Shown here: piece after piece, positions 52,085 to 60,245 of the stretch
Numbering within the stretch: the stretch's first letter is position 1
Layout: the number at the start of each line of letters is the position of its first letter
NCBI GenBank assembly: GCA_046732255.1
Contig: JBKPMR010000081.1
Span: forward strand, 1 to 64,000
Source: DATBLE01 sp046732255
GTDB lineage: Bacteria > Actinomycetota > Thermoleophilia > Gaiellales > Gaiellaceae
Reading direction: 5' to 3'
Length of the DNA stretch: 64,000 nucleotides
Notes under the pieces: model-generated
Databases searched by the model: none
Seen by the model: only the letters and a program-made list of their open reading frames with translations
What the model was told of the DNA's origin: nothing
Made by a program: the position numbers and the translations under genes

Positions 52085-53240
52085 GTTCTGCGACGCGCTC
52101 GCCGGACCGGGGCTCGCCGGGATCGCCGAGGTCAAGCGCCGCTCGCCCTCGGCCGGAGAACTGCGCCCTGATGCGGATCCGGCGGCGCTGGCTGCGTCGT
52201 TCGAGGCGGCGGGCGCGGCCGCGGTCTCGATCCTGGTCGACGAGCGGTTCGGGGGCTCACTCGCCGATCTCTCCGCGGCACGGTCGAGCGCGGGACTGCC
52301 TCTCCTCGCGAAGGGGTTCTTCTCGACCGAGGCGCACCTCGACGAGGTGCAGGCGGCCGGTGCAGATGCAGCCCTCCTGATCCTTCGCGATCTCGACGAC
52401 CGGGCGGCCGCGCGGCTGATGGCGCACGCGGCGATGATCGGGCTCGACACGCTGGTCGAAGCGCACGACGGTGCGGAGCTCGCCCGTGCGGTCGGGCTCG
52501 GCGCTGGCCCGATCGGGGTCAACGCCCGCGACCTCTCGACGTTCGCGATCGACCGGAAGGCCCAGCTCCGGCTCGTCGAGGCGGCACCGCGCGACCGGAT
52601 CGTGATCGCAGAGAGTGCAGTGCACACGCGCGCGCAGGGTGCCGCCGCGGAGCTCGCGGGAGCGGACGCAATTCTCGTCGGCACCGCGCTGATGCGGGCA
52701 GCCGATCCGCCGGCCAAGTTGCGCGAGCTCCTCTCCCGCCCGCTCGTGAAGGTCTGCGGGCTGACTCGCGACGCGGACGTCGACGTCGCGATCGAGGCGG
52801 GCGCCGACCTGTGCGGGTTCGTGCTCGAGCCCGCGAGCCCGCGTGCCGCGGAGCGCGTGTTGCCTGTTCCGGACACGACGCTCTCGGTCGCCGTCTTCGT
52901 CGGCGAGCCGGAAGAGACCGCGGCCGATCTCGTCCAGCTCTACGAGCGGGCGCATGGGCTCGTCCGCGGTCGGGACGCGGTCATCCTCCGCGACGGCGAG
53001 CAGGTCGCCACCGTCGTCGACCTGCCCTGGGAGGGCGAGGGCGACGATCCGACTCGGCTCGAGCGCGCCCGGGCAGTCGACGGGCGGCTCGTCCTCGCCG
53101 GCGGGCTGGATGCCGACAACGTCCGCCGCGCGATCTCGGCGACGCGACCGTGGGCCGTGGACGCGAGCTCGAGCCTCGAGTCGAGCCCCGGCGTGAAGGA
53201 CCACGACAAGGTGCGCGCGTTCGTGGCGGCCGCCCGATGA
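52077..53240 (+). CDS. trpCF: Compact bifunctional indole-3-glycerol-phosphate synthase / phosphoribosylanthranilate isomerase
   Basis: 387 residues, a TrpC-TrpF fusion. The TrpC half (1-221) has all catalytic residues at family spacing: K20, K79, E128, N149, S180. It lacks the usual N-terminal helical extension of about 40 residues. The TrpF half (222-387) starts KVCGLT (C227) and ends VDASSSLESSPGVKDHDKV. The general-acid Asp is probably D315 in TVVDLPW, about 30 residues closer to C227 than in standard TrpF. Typical fused enzymes have about 450 residues. Many actinomycetes lack trpF and use PriA, so this fusion is notable. Confidence 0.93.
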   Translation: MARFCDALAGPGLAGIAEVKRRSPSAGELRPDADPAALAASFEAAGAAAVSILVDERFGGSLADLSAARSSAGLPLLAKGFFSTEAHLDEVQAAGADAALLILRDLDDRAAARLMAHAAMIGLDTLVEAHDGAELARAVGLGAGPIGVNARDLSTFAIDRKAQLRLVEAAPRDRIVIAESAVHTRAQGAAAELAGADAILVGTALMRAADPPAKLRELLSRPLVKVCGLTRDADVDVAIEAGADLCGFVLEPASPRAAERVLPVPDTTLSVAVFVGEPEETAADLVQLYERAHGLVRGRDAVILRDGEQVATVVDLPWEGEGDDPTRLERARAVDGRLVLAGGLDADNVRRAISATRPWAVDASSSLESSPGVKDHDKVRAFVAAAR

Positions 53241-53389
53241 GCCCTTTCGGACCGGTCCTGGGTCTGACCCCGGCCGCGTCCCAAACGGGCACCGACCGGT
53301 TCGGCAGCTTGCGCAACCATGCGCTCGCGAGCCGCATCGGACATGTCCGGGGTCTGACCCCGGCCATGTCCGGAAGGGACCGCCGGTGA
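53237..53389 (+). CDS. 50-codon bridging ORF containing family D palindromes
   Basis: ATG 53237 overlaps the trpCF stop (ATGA) and the stop overlaps the trpB GTG (GTGA), so the frame spans the whole gap. It also holds two copies of GGGTC-T-GACCC. The second (53349-53361) lies in a larger inverted repeat, GACATGTCCGGGGTC against GACATGGCCGGGGTC. It is most likely a mobile palindromic element that preserves translational coupling; a functional peptide is doubtful. Confidence 0.35.
   Translation: MSPFGPVLGLTPAASQTGTDRFGSLRNHALASRIGHVRGLTPAMSGRDRR
53258..53372. repeat. Two family D palindromes (GGGTCTGACCC) within the trp operon
   Basis: GGGTC-T-GACCC at 53260-53270 and GGGGTC-T-GACCCC at 53349-53361, each with longer, imperfect inverted flanks. 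The structure is the same odd palindrome with a single central T as the GGTGCC-A-GGCACC and GGGAC-T-GTCCC families elsewhere in the window. Confidence 0.8.
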
Positions 53390-54525
53390 GCTACGGGGAT
53401 TACGGCGGGCGGTACGTCCCGGAGACGCTCATCCCGGCGCTCGACGAGCTCGACGCCGGGTGGCGCGAGGCGCAGGCGGACTCGTCCTTCGCGGACGAGC
53501 TCGACCGGCTCGGGCGCGAGTACGGAGGCCGGCCGACACCGCTGACGCTCGCCGAGCGGTTCGCCCCGGGGAAGCGCCTGTACCTGAAGCGCGAGGATTT
53601 GCTCCACACCGGCGCGCACAAGCTGAACAACGCGCTTGGCCAGGCGGTGCTCGCCCGGCGGCTCGGCAAGCAGCGGATCGTCGCGGAGACCGGCGCGGGG
53701 CAACACGGGGTGGCGACCGCGACCGTCTGCGCGCGCTTCGGCCTGGAATGTGTCGTCTACATGGGCGCCGAGGACATGCGCCGCCAGCACCCGAACGTCG
53801 AGCGGATGGGCCTGCTCGGCGCCGAGGTGCAACCGGTCGAGTTCGGGACGAAGACGCTGAAGGAGGCGACCAGCGAGGCGATCCGCGACTGGATCACCAA
53901 CGTCGAGACGACGCACTACCTGATCGGCTCCTGCGTCGGTCCGGAGCCGTACCCGGAGATCGTCCGCGAGCTCCAGGCGGTGCTCGGCCGTGAGGCGCGG
54001 GCGCAGATCATCGAGGCCGAGGGCCGGCTGCCCGAGGCAGCGATCGCCTGCGTCGGCGGCGGCTCGAACGCGATCGGGATGTTCGCCGGGTTCCTCGACG
54101 ACGGCGACGTCCGTTTGTACGGCGTCGAGGCAGCGGGCGCGGCGAGCCTCGGCACCGGCCGCGCCGGCGTTCTCCACGGCGCGCGGTCGTCGCTCCTCGC
54201 GGACGAGGACGGCCAGATCGCCGACGCGCACTCGATCTCCGCCGGCCTCGACTACCCCGGTGTCGGCCCCGAGCACGCCTACCTCCGCGACATCGGCCGC
54301 GTGGAATATCTGGCGGCGACCGACGCCGAAGCGCTCGCCGCGTTCCGGCGGCTGGCCGAGACCGAGGGGATCATCCCTGCGCTCGAACCCGCGCACGCGC
54401 TCGCCCGCGCCGCTGGGCTGGACGAGGACGTGATCGTCGTCTGCCTCTCCGGCCGAGGCGACAAGGACCTCGACGAGGCGCTCGCGCACCTGCATCGCCA
54501 TAGGCTTGACGGAGGCGACCAATGA
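53386..54525 (+). CDS. trpB: Tryptophan synthase beta chain
   Basis: 379 residues from GTG 53386. PLP lysine K79 in LLHTGAHKLNNALG, GAGQHGVATATVCA, and the PLP phosphate loop ACVGGGSNAIGMFAGF. The sequence is of the TrpB1 type that works with TrpA (conserved GGRYVPETLIPAL start). It is separated from trpA by a 14-codon bridging frame. Confidence 0.97.
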   Translation: MSYGDYGGRYVPETLIPALDELDAGWREAQADSSFADELDRLGREYGGRPTPLTLAERFAPGKRLYLKREDLLHTGAHKLNNALGQAVLARRLGKQRIVAETGAGQHGVATATVCARFGLECVVYMGAEDMRRQHPNVERMGLLGAEVQPVEFGTKTLKEATSEAIRDWITNVETTHYLIGSCVGPEPYPEIVRELQAVLGREARAQIIEAEGRLPEAAIACVGGGSNAIGMFAGFLDDGDVRLYGVEAAGAASLGTGRAGVLHGARSSLLADEDGQIADAHSISAGLDYPGVGPEHAYLRDIGRVEYLAATDAEALAAFRRLAETEGIIPALEPAHALARAAGLDEDVIVVCLSGRGDKDLDEALAHLHRHRLDGGDQ

Positions 54526-54566
54526 GCGCAGGTGCCGGCTTCGCCGGCGCCGGAGCGGGCGCGTGA
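54522..54566 (+). CDS. 14-codon bridging mini-ORF between trpB and trpA
   Basis: ATG 54522 overlaps the trpB stop (ATGA) and the TGA at 54564-54566 overlaps the trpA GTG (GTGA). It encodes an Ala/Gly-only type peptide (MSAGAGFAGAGAGA). It probably serves only to carry ribosomes from trpB to trpA. A similar arrangement bridges trpCF and trpB. Confidence 0.3.
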   Translation: MSAGAGFAGAGAGA

Positions 54567-55261
54567 GCAAGACGCTCGTCGTCTACCTGATGGCCGGGTC
54601 CGACACGCCGGACCTGGCCGCCGCAGCCGAGGCCGGCGGCGCCGACCTCGTCGAGATCGGCTTTCCGTTCTCCGACCCGCTCGCCGACGGCCCGGTGATC
54701 CGGCGCGCGGCCGAGCGCGCGCTGGCGGTCGGGATGCGCACTCGCGCCTGCCTCGAGTGCCTGGCCACGACGAACGACCGGGTGGCGGTTCCGCTCGTGC
54801 CCATGACCTACTCGTCGATCCTGGAGGCGTACGGCTGGGACCGGTTCGCAGCGGACGCCCGGAGCGCCGGAGCCGACACCCTGATCGTGGCCGACCTCCC
54901 TGCAGGCGAGCGGCCGGGCCTCCGGCGCATCCAGCTCGTCGCTCCGACGTCGACCGACGAGCGGCTGGCACTGGCCGCTGCCGAGTCCGACGGCTGGCTC
55001 TACCTCGTCACGCTGACCGGGACGACCGGCGCCCGCACCGAGCTCTCCCCCGCACTCGCGGGTCTCGTGGAACGCGCTCGCCGCGTGACCGACATTCCTC
55101 TGTACGCCGGCTTCGGGATTTCCACCGCCGACCACGCCCGGGCAGCGGCGGCGCTCGCAGACGGGATCGTCGTCGGCTCACGCGCGCTCGAGGTGGCGGA
55201 GGAAGGCCCGACCGCGCTGGAAGGGTATGTTCGGTCGCTCAGAGAGGCGATCGACGCGTGA
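54563..55261 (+). CDS. trpA: Tryptophan synthase alpha chain
   Basis: 232 residues from GTG 54563. Cleaves indole-3-glycerol phosphate. Catalytic E31 (LVEIGFPFSDP) and D42 (LADGP) are eleven residues apart, as in the E. coli enzyme (E49/D60). Phosphate-site segments are YAGFGISTADHA and GIVVGSRALE. The N-terminus is about 18 residues shorter than in E. coli. The stop overlaps the following hydrolase gene by four bases. Confidence 0.95.
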   Translation: MSKTLVVYLMAGSDTPDLAAAAEAGGADLVEIGFPFSDPLADGPVIRRAAERALAVGMRTRACLECLATTNDRVAVPLVPMTYSSILEAYGWDRFAADARSAGADTLIVADLPAGERPGLRRIQLVAPTSTDERLALAAAESDGWLYLVTLTGTTGARTELSPALAGLVERARRVTDIPLYAGFGISTADHARAAAALADGIVVGSRALEVAEEGPTALEGYVRSLREAIDA

Positions 55262-56103
55262 CCTCCGACCACTACCACTTCGAGCAGGTCTCCGACAGAG
55301 CCTGGGCGGCGATCGCGCTCCAGGCGGGCGGAGGTGTCGGCAACGCGTGCATCGCCGACCTCGACGGCCGTTCGCTCGTCGTCGACTGCGGGTTCACGCC
55401 CGGCGCGGCAGGCGACCTGCGGTCGGCTGCCGAGGAGCTCGCCGGACCGGTCGAGCGCCTCGTGATCACCCACTCGGACTTCGACCACTACGGCGGGGCG
55501 GCCGCCTTCGCCGACCTCTCCATCCTCGCCACCGAGACGACACGGGCGGCGATCGCCGAGCGCGGCCCGGCTCGTGCCGCCGCGCTGCAGGCGGAGCTGG
55601 AGAGCGAGCGGGCCGCGATGGCCGAGCGCAACGCCCCCGAGTGGGAATGGGAGCAGATCGACCGGATCGCCGCGCAGCTGCCGTTCGACGTCGCGGTCCC
55701 GACCGAGACGTACGACGGAGAGCGCGACCTCGGCGGCGCAGTCGTGATCGACTGCGGCGCGGCTCATACGGCGAGCGATGCGATCATCTGGCTGCCCGGC
55801 GGACGCGTCCTCTTCGCCGGCGACCTGGTCACACCCGGCAACCATTCGAACCTGACCCGCGGCCACCCGCCGGAGAACTGGCTGCGCGCCCTCGACCGCA
55901 TGGTTGCCCTGGAGCCCGAGCACGTCTTCGGCGGCCACGGGCCGGTCGCCGGCCCGGAGGCGATCGCCGTCACCCGCAGCTACATCGAGGCCGTCGTCGC
56001 GCTGGCAGACGAGTCGGGGGAGCTCGACGTCCCCGCCCCGTTCAGTGCCTGGGACTACCCGGAGCTCTTCGGGCAGAACGTCGAAGCGCTGCGGGCGCGG
56101 TAG
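55258..56103 (+). CDS. Metallo-beta-lactamase-fold hydrolase in the trp operon
   Basis: 281 residues from GTG 55258, overlapping the trpA stop (GTGA), so it is co-translated with the tryptophan genes. The metal motif is THSDFDHYGG, with Asp replacing the second His of HxHxDH. Later ligands are in CGAAHTASDAIIWLPGGRVLFAGDLV and HVFGGHGPVAG. This resembles MBL branches that act on esters or thioesters. The substrate is unknown; the operon suggests a tryptophan- or chorismate-derived compound. Confidence 0.85.
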   Translation: MTSDHYHFEQVSDRAWAAIALQAGGGVGNACIADLDGRSLVVDCGFTPGAAGDLRSAAEELAGPVERLVITHSDFDHYGGAAAFADLSILATETTRAAIAERGPARAAALQAELESERAAMAERNAPEWEWEQIDRIAAQLPFDVAVPTETYDGERDLGGAVVIDCGAAHTASDAIIWLPGGRVLFAGDLVTPGNHSNLTRGHPPENWLRALDRMVALEPEHVFGGHGPVAGPEAIAVTRSYIEAVVALADESGELDVPAPFSAWDYPELFGQNVEALRAR

Positions 56104-56112
56104 CGTTCGTCC

Positions 56113-56850
56113 ATGGAGGACTATGGGCCGGAGACCTACGGCGACCGGATCGCCGACGTCTACGACGAGTGGTACGGCGAGGCCGGGTTCCTCGAGACCG
56201 GGGCGAGCCTCGAGCTGCTGGCCGAGCTGGCCGGCGACGGCCCCGTGCTCGAGCTCGCGATCGGCACCGGACGGCTCGCCCTGCCGCTCGCGGAGCGCGG
56301 GATCGAGGTGCACGGAATCGACGCCTCGGCGCAGATGGTCGCGAAGCTTCGCGAGAAGACGGGCGGCGACCGCATCCCGGTCACGATGGGCGACTTCGCC
56401 GACGTCGGCGTCGACGGCGCCTACCGGCTGATCTACGTCGCGTTCAACACCCTGTTCGCGCTGCTCACCCAGGAGGACCAGCTGCGGTGCTTCGCGAACG
56501 CAGCCGCCCACCTCTCCGACGACGGGGTCTTCCTGATCGAGGTCTTCGTCCCCGACCTCGCCCGCTTCGACCGCGACCAGCGCTTCCAGACGAACTCGGT
56601 CAGCACGACCCGGGTGAACCTCGACGCATCGCGGCACGACCCGCTCGGGCAGCGGGTCGACAGCGTCCACGTCGTGCTCACCGAGGACGGGACAAGGCTG
56701 TACCCCGTCAACCTGCGCTACGCGTTTCCGAGCGAGCTCGACCTGATGGCGCGTCTCGCCGGCCTCGAGCTCAAGGAGCGCTGGGGCGGCTGGGCTCGAG
56801 AGCCCTTCACCGCATCCAGCCGCCGGCACGTCTCGGTGTACGGCCGGTGA
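56113..56850 (+). CDS. Class I SAM-dependent methyltransferase
   Basis: 245 residues. SAM motif I is PVLELAIGTGRLALPLAERG, followed by the acidic ribose-binding position (EVHGIDASAQMV), and motif IV is YRLIYVAFNTLFAL. C-terminal substrate part as in small-molecule methyltransferases. It lies nine bases after the MBL gene and overlaps the nitrilase gene by four bases (GTGA). The substrate is unknown. Confidence 0.88.
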   Translation: MEDYGPETYGDRIADVYDEWYGEAGFLETGASLELLAELAGDGPVLELAIGTGRLALPLAERGIEVHGIDASAQMVAKLREKTGGDRIPVTMGDFADVGVDGAYRLIYVAFNTLFALLTQEDQLRCFANAAAHLSDDGVFLIEVFVPDLARFDRDQRFQTNSVSTTRVNLDASRHDPLGQRVDSVHVVLTEDGTRLYPVNLRYAFPSELDLMARLAGLELKERWGGWAREPFTASSRRHVSVYGR

Positions 56851-57767
56851 ACGAGCCCGTCCGCGTCGCGTGCGTCCAGGCCGAGCCCGTCATCCTCGAC
56901 CGCACCGCCACGCTCGACAAGCTCGCGACCCTCACCGCCGAGGCGAAGGCGCACGGCGCCCAGCTGGTCGTCTTTCCGGAGACGTTCGTCGCCGCCTACC
57001 CGAGCTCCGCGTGGGCGAGGCATCTCGCCGGCTGGGCCGACCCGCGTGCCAAGGGCGCGTTCGCGATGCTCGCCCGCGAGGCGGTCGAGGTGCCCGGCCC
57101 GGCCGCCGACCGGCTCGGCGAGATCGCCCGCGAGCACGAGGTCTGGCTGGTCACGGGAGTCAACGAACGCGACCCGTCCAACCCGGGGACGCTCTACAAC
57201 GCGCTCCTCTACCACTCGCCGGACGGCGAGCTCGCCGTCCACCACCGTAAGCTCGTCCCGACCAACCACGAGCGCCTGATCTGGGGACAGGGCGACGGCC
57301 AGGGCCTGCGAGCGCTCCAGACGCCGCTCGGGCGGATCGGCGGATTGATCTGCTGGGAGAACTACATGCCGCTCGCCCGCTTCTCGCTGTACGAGTCGGG
57401 AGTCGAGATCTATCTCGCCTCGACTGCCGATGACGGCGACGCCTGGCAGGCGACGCTCGTCCACATCGCGCGCGAATCGCGGGCGTTCGTCGTTGCCCCC
57501 GCCCACTTCCAGCGCGCGGCCTCCTACCCGGACGACTTCCCGCTCCGTGACGAGCTCGCCGAGCTGGACGTCCTCGGCCGGGGCGGCTCGGCGATCCTCG
57601 GCCCGGACGGCTCCTACCTCGCCGGACCGCTCTACGGCGAGGAGGGGATCCTCTATGCCGACCTCGAACCGCGGCGGCTCGACGAGGAGCGGCAGCGCTT
57701 CGATCCGGCCGGGCACTACCACCGGCCGGACGTGCTCGGGCTCCGGGTGACGCCCCGGAGCCGTTAG
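56847..57767 (+). CDS. Nitrilase (branch 1 carbon-nitrogen hydrolase)
   Basis: 306 residues. Catalytic triad E45 (VVFPETF), K135 (HHRKLVPTNHE) and C169 (GGLICWENYMPLAR). ERLIWGQGDG and the C-terminal GHYHRPDVL are typical of true nitrilases rather than amidases. It hydrolyses nitriles to carboxylates. As the last gene of a trp-linked transcript, an indole- or arylacetonitrile substrate is a reasonable guess, untested. Confidence 0.92.
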   Translation: MNEPVRVACVQAEPVILDRTATLDKLATLTAEAKAHGAQLVVFPETFVAAYPSSAWARHLAGWADPRAKGAFAMLAREAVEVPGPAADRLGEIAREHEVWLVTGVNERDPSNPGTLYNALLYHSPDGELAVHHRKLVPTNHERLIWGQGDGQGLRALQTPLGRIGGLICWENYMPLARFSLYESGVEIYLASTADDGDAWQATLVHIARESRAFVVAPAHFQRAASYPDDFPLRDELAELDVLGRGGSAILGPDGSYLAGPLYGEEGILYADLEPRRLDEERQRFDPAGHYHRPDVLGLRVTPRSR

Positions 57768-57771
57768 GCGA

Positions 57772-58398
57772 CTACCAGCGGTCCCAGTGCACGAAGGTGT
57801 CGAGCGGTGCCCGCACGGCCGGCTTGAACTCGGTGCCGACCGTGTGGGCGACGGGGATCAGCGCCGCCTGCATCACCGACTCGAACGGGATCCCGAGCAG
57901 CCGGGCCGCCTCCTCTTCGCGGAAGAGATGGAAGGTCGTCCAGACCGTGCCGAGACCGCGCGCGCGGGCGGCGAGCATGAAGCTCCAGGCGGCGGGCATG
58001 ATCGATCCCCACCTCGACGCCTGCGCGAACACGCCCTTCCCGTCGGTTCGTCCCTCGATGCAGGGGATCACGTGAACGGGGACCTCGTGCAGGTGGTCGC
58101 GCAGGTGGAAGACGCCGCCCAGGACGCGGCCCATCATTCCGGGGATCGCCTCGGGGTCGCCGACACCGGCGAGGTACTTCTCCGCCCCCTCCCGCCATAG
58201 GTCGGCCAGTCCCGCACGTAGGCGGGGATCGGTGACGACCAGGAAGTGCCAGTCCTGGCGGTAGCTGCCCGTCGGCGCCTGCTGGGCGAGGCGGAGGCAC
58301 TCCTCGAGCAGTGCACGCTCGACCGGCAGCGAGAGGTCGAGGCGCTTGCGAACCGCCCGGGTCGTCGAGAGCAGCTGGTCCGGAGTGAGCTCGAGCAC
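57772..58398 (-). CDS. Nitroreductase-family oxidoreductase
   Basis: 208 residues, FMN-dependent. N-terminal TTRAVRKRLDLSLPVERALLEECLRLAQQAPTGSYRQDWHFLVV with the phosphate-binding RAVRKR, and the central SIMPAAWSFMLAARARGLGTVWTTFHL. It reduces nitro compounds, quinones or enones; the substrate is unknown. Convergent with the nitrilase gene, four bases apart. Confidence 0.88.
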   Translation of the reverse strand: MLELTPDQLLSTTRAVRKRLDLSLPVERALLEECLRLAQQAPTGSYRQDWHFLVVTDPRLRAGLADLWREGAEKYLAGVGDPEAIPGMMGRVLGGVFHLRDHLHEVPVHVIPCIEGRTDGKGVFAQASRWGSIMPAAWSFMLAARARGLGTVWTTFHLFREEEAARLLGIPFESVMQAALIPVAHTVGTEFKPAVRAPLDTFVHWDRW

Positions 58399-58410
58399 GG
58401 GTGGATCTTC

Positions 58411-58878
58411 TCACCCGGAGCGGTGCTTGAGCTCCGACTCGCGGCGCTGCGCGTCGGCGAGGGTGAGCTCGCCGGAGCAGACCTTCCCGTTCAGCTCGTT
58501 CTCGACGCGGTCGACCTCCTCCGCGTGTGGCCGCGGCTCGGGCCAGAGGTTCCGCGGGTCGGTCGGGTGGCCGCCGAGCTCCAGGCTGATCAGGTGGTCC
58601 TCCTGGTAGCCGGACGGATCGCCGCCGACGCCGTACTGGCGCATCTGCCGCAGCTTGAGCGACGTCGTGTAGGTGGTGGGCGGTCGGATCGTCCGCGTCC
58701 AGCCTGTCCGGCAGATCGTCTCCGCGATCGTCTCCTGACGGACCTCCGGATTGAGGACGCCCGGCGTCAGCGTCGGGCTGGCGACCAGGACCGAACGCGC
58801 CGGCGCGGAGGCGCGCCAGATCAGCACCAGGCCGAGCACGAGCCCCGCGACCGCCAGCGGCACGACCAGCCGTTCCAC
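58411..58878 (-). CDS. Exported HNH-nuclease-like protein
   Basis: 155 residues. One N-terminal membrane helix or signal (VVPLAVAGLVLGLVLIWRA) precedes a small domain with EDHLISLELGGHPTDPRNLWPEPR. The D-H and N-L-W-P pattern is that of HNH-type nuclease cores, but the CxxC zinc pairs found in many are absent. Two cysteines remain (TICRTGW, GKVCSGE). Activity is uncertain. Confidence 0.65.
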   Translation of the reverse strand: MERLVVPLAVAGLVLGLVLIWRASAPARSVLVASPTLTPGVLNPEVRQETIAETICRTGWTRTIRPPTTYTTSLKLRQMRQYGVGGDPSGYQEDHLISLELGGHPTDPRNLWPEPRPHAEEVDRVENELNGKVCSGELTLADAQRRESELKHRSG

Positions 58879-58930
58879 GGCTCCAGAATGCGCGCCCGGC
58901 CGCCCCGCCGCCCGGAGCGGGCGCGGATCG

Positions 58931-60118
58931 TTACAGACTCGGCACAGGCCGGCGCGCCGCCCGCCGGTTCACGAACACGCGGTCGAGCGCGGCCCGCAGT
59001 CCCACCGACAGCGCGCCCATCAGCACGGCGCCGTCGCCCAGCGAGGACACCTCGACGCGCGGCGGGTAGGGAAGCCACTCGCGCAACAGGGAACGGACGG
59101 GCTCGAGCAGGAGGTCGCCGTTCGAGCCGATGCCGCCGCCGAGAACGACGAGTCCCACGTCGGCGACACCCGCGATCGGGGCGACGTGCATCGCGATCCG
59201 GCGCGCACTCTCGGACACGACCTGCCGGGCGAGCTCGTCGCCGTCCCGCGCGGCGGCAAACAGCCCGCGCGCGTCGTACGGCGCGGCGAGCACCGTCGGC
59301 AGCCTGCCGTCGGCGGCGAGCTCCCCCGCGAGCGCGACCACGGCGTCCGCGCACGGGTCGAGCTCGGAGCCCAGGTTGCCGAGCGCGTAGTCGAGCTCGC
59401 CGGCTGCCCCGTTGTGCCCGCGGTGCAGCTCTCCCCGGAGCACGAGCCCGGCACCGAGCCCCGTGCCGATCGAGATGAAGACGAAGTCGTCGATGCCGCG
59501 TGCAACGCCCGACCACTGCTCGCCGAGCGCGGCGAGGTTGATGTCGTTCTCGAGCGTGACCGGCAGGCCCAAGCGGCTCGTCAACTCGCCGCCGAGGTCG
59601 ACCTCCTCCAGGCCGGGGACGTTGGTCGCCAGCTCGATCCGGCCGCCGTCCGCGACCACGCCGGGCACGCCGACGACGGCGCCGTCGACGAGCTCGTCGG
59701 CAAGGCCCGCCGCATCGACCAGGGATGCGCGCAGCGAGCCGATCCCGTCGAGGGCTTCCTCGACACCGGAGCTCGGCAGCTCGACGTCCTGGCGTGCGCG
59801 AACCGTCCCGGTGAGGTCGCAGACGGCGCCGCGCAGGAAGCGGGCACCGAGGTCGAACCCGAGGACGAGCGCCGCCTCCGGAACGGGCTCGAAGAACGTC
59901 GCGCCGTAGCTCGGCCCGCCGCGCTCCTCGGTCGCCTCGCGTACGAGCCCGGCCCCGAGCAGCGACTGGAGCGCGAGCGAGACGGTGGGCTTCGAGATCC
60001 CCGCGCGCCGCGAGATCTCCGCTCGCGAGATCGGCGCGCCCGACCTGATCGTGTCGAGGACGGTCCGCTCGTTCAGGTCCTTGAGCAGTGGGGGAATCGC
60101 CGGCTTCTGCTGCTGCAT
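58931..60118 (-). CDS. ROK-family transcriptional repressor (NagC/XylR type)
   Basis: 395 residues. An N-terminal winged HTH (RTVLDTIRSGAPISRAEISRRAGISKPTVSLALQSLLGAGL) is followed by the ROK sugar-binding fold (LGFDLGARFLRGAVCDL, VTLENDINLAALGEQW, FISIGTGLGAGLVL). The zinc motif CxCGxxGCxE common in ROK proteins is missing (GHNGAAGELDYALG), so it may not need zinc. Divergent from the sugar transporter, which it probably controls through sites at 60122-60219. Confidence 0.93.
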   Translation of the reverse strand: MQQQKPAIPPLLKDLNERTVLDTIRSGAPISRAEISRRAGISKPTVSLALQSLLGAGLVREATEERGGPSYGATFFEPVPEAALVLGFDLGARFLRGAVCDLTGTVRARQDVELPSSGVEEALDGIGSLRASLVDAAGLADELVDGAVVGVPGVVADGGRIELATNVPGLEEVDLGGELTSRLGLPVTLENDINLAALGEQWSGVARGIDDFVFISIGTGLGAGLVLRGELHRGHNGAAGELDYALGNLGSELDPCADAVVALAGELAADGRLPTVLAAPYDARGLFAAARDGDELARQVVSESARRIAMHVAPIAGVADVGLVVLGGGIGSNGDLLLEPVRSLLREWLPYPPRVEVSSLGDGAVLMGALSVGLRAALDRVFVNRRAARRPVPSL

Positions 60119-60121
60119 CTG

Positions 60122-60219
60122 GTCAAGAACATTAACCCAACTGGGTCAGACGGCCCCGTTCTTGACGCAGGCGTCCCGACATGTCATCAATCCTCGTTCG
60201 GAAACTTAACTAATCCGAA
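60122..60219. promoter_or_regulatory. Operator/promoter region between ROK repressor and sugar transporter
   Basis: Three inverted repeats: GTCAAGAAC (60122-60130) with GTTCTTGAC (60158-60166); ACCCA-AC-TGGGT (60135-60146); and TTCGGA (60197-60202) with TCCGAA (60214-60219) around AACTTAACTAA. The last resembles ROK-type operators in its A/T-rich centre and lies close to the binding protein gene's ribosome site. TTGACG at 60162-60167 could be a -35 box, but no good -10 box follows. Confidence 0.5.
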
Positions 60220-60245
60220 GTTCGCCGCGACAAAGGGAGGATCGG

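Noticed and set aside
53237..53389. Conserved small protein gene between trpCF and trpB
   Set aside because: The frame is largely made of palindromic repeat sequence, so a real protein product is unlikely; it is kept only as a bridging ORF at low confidence.
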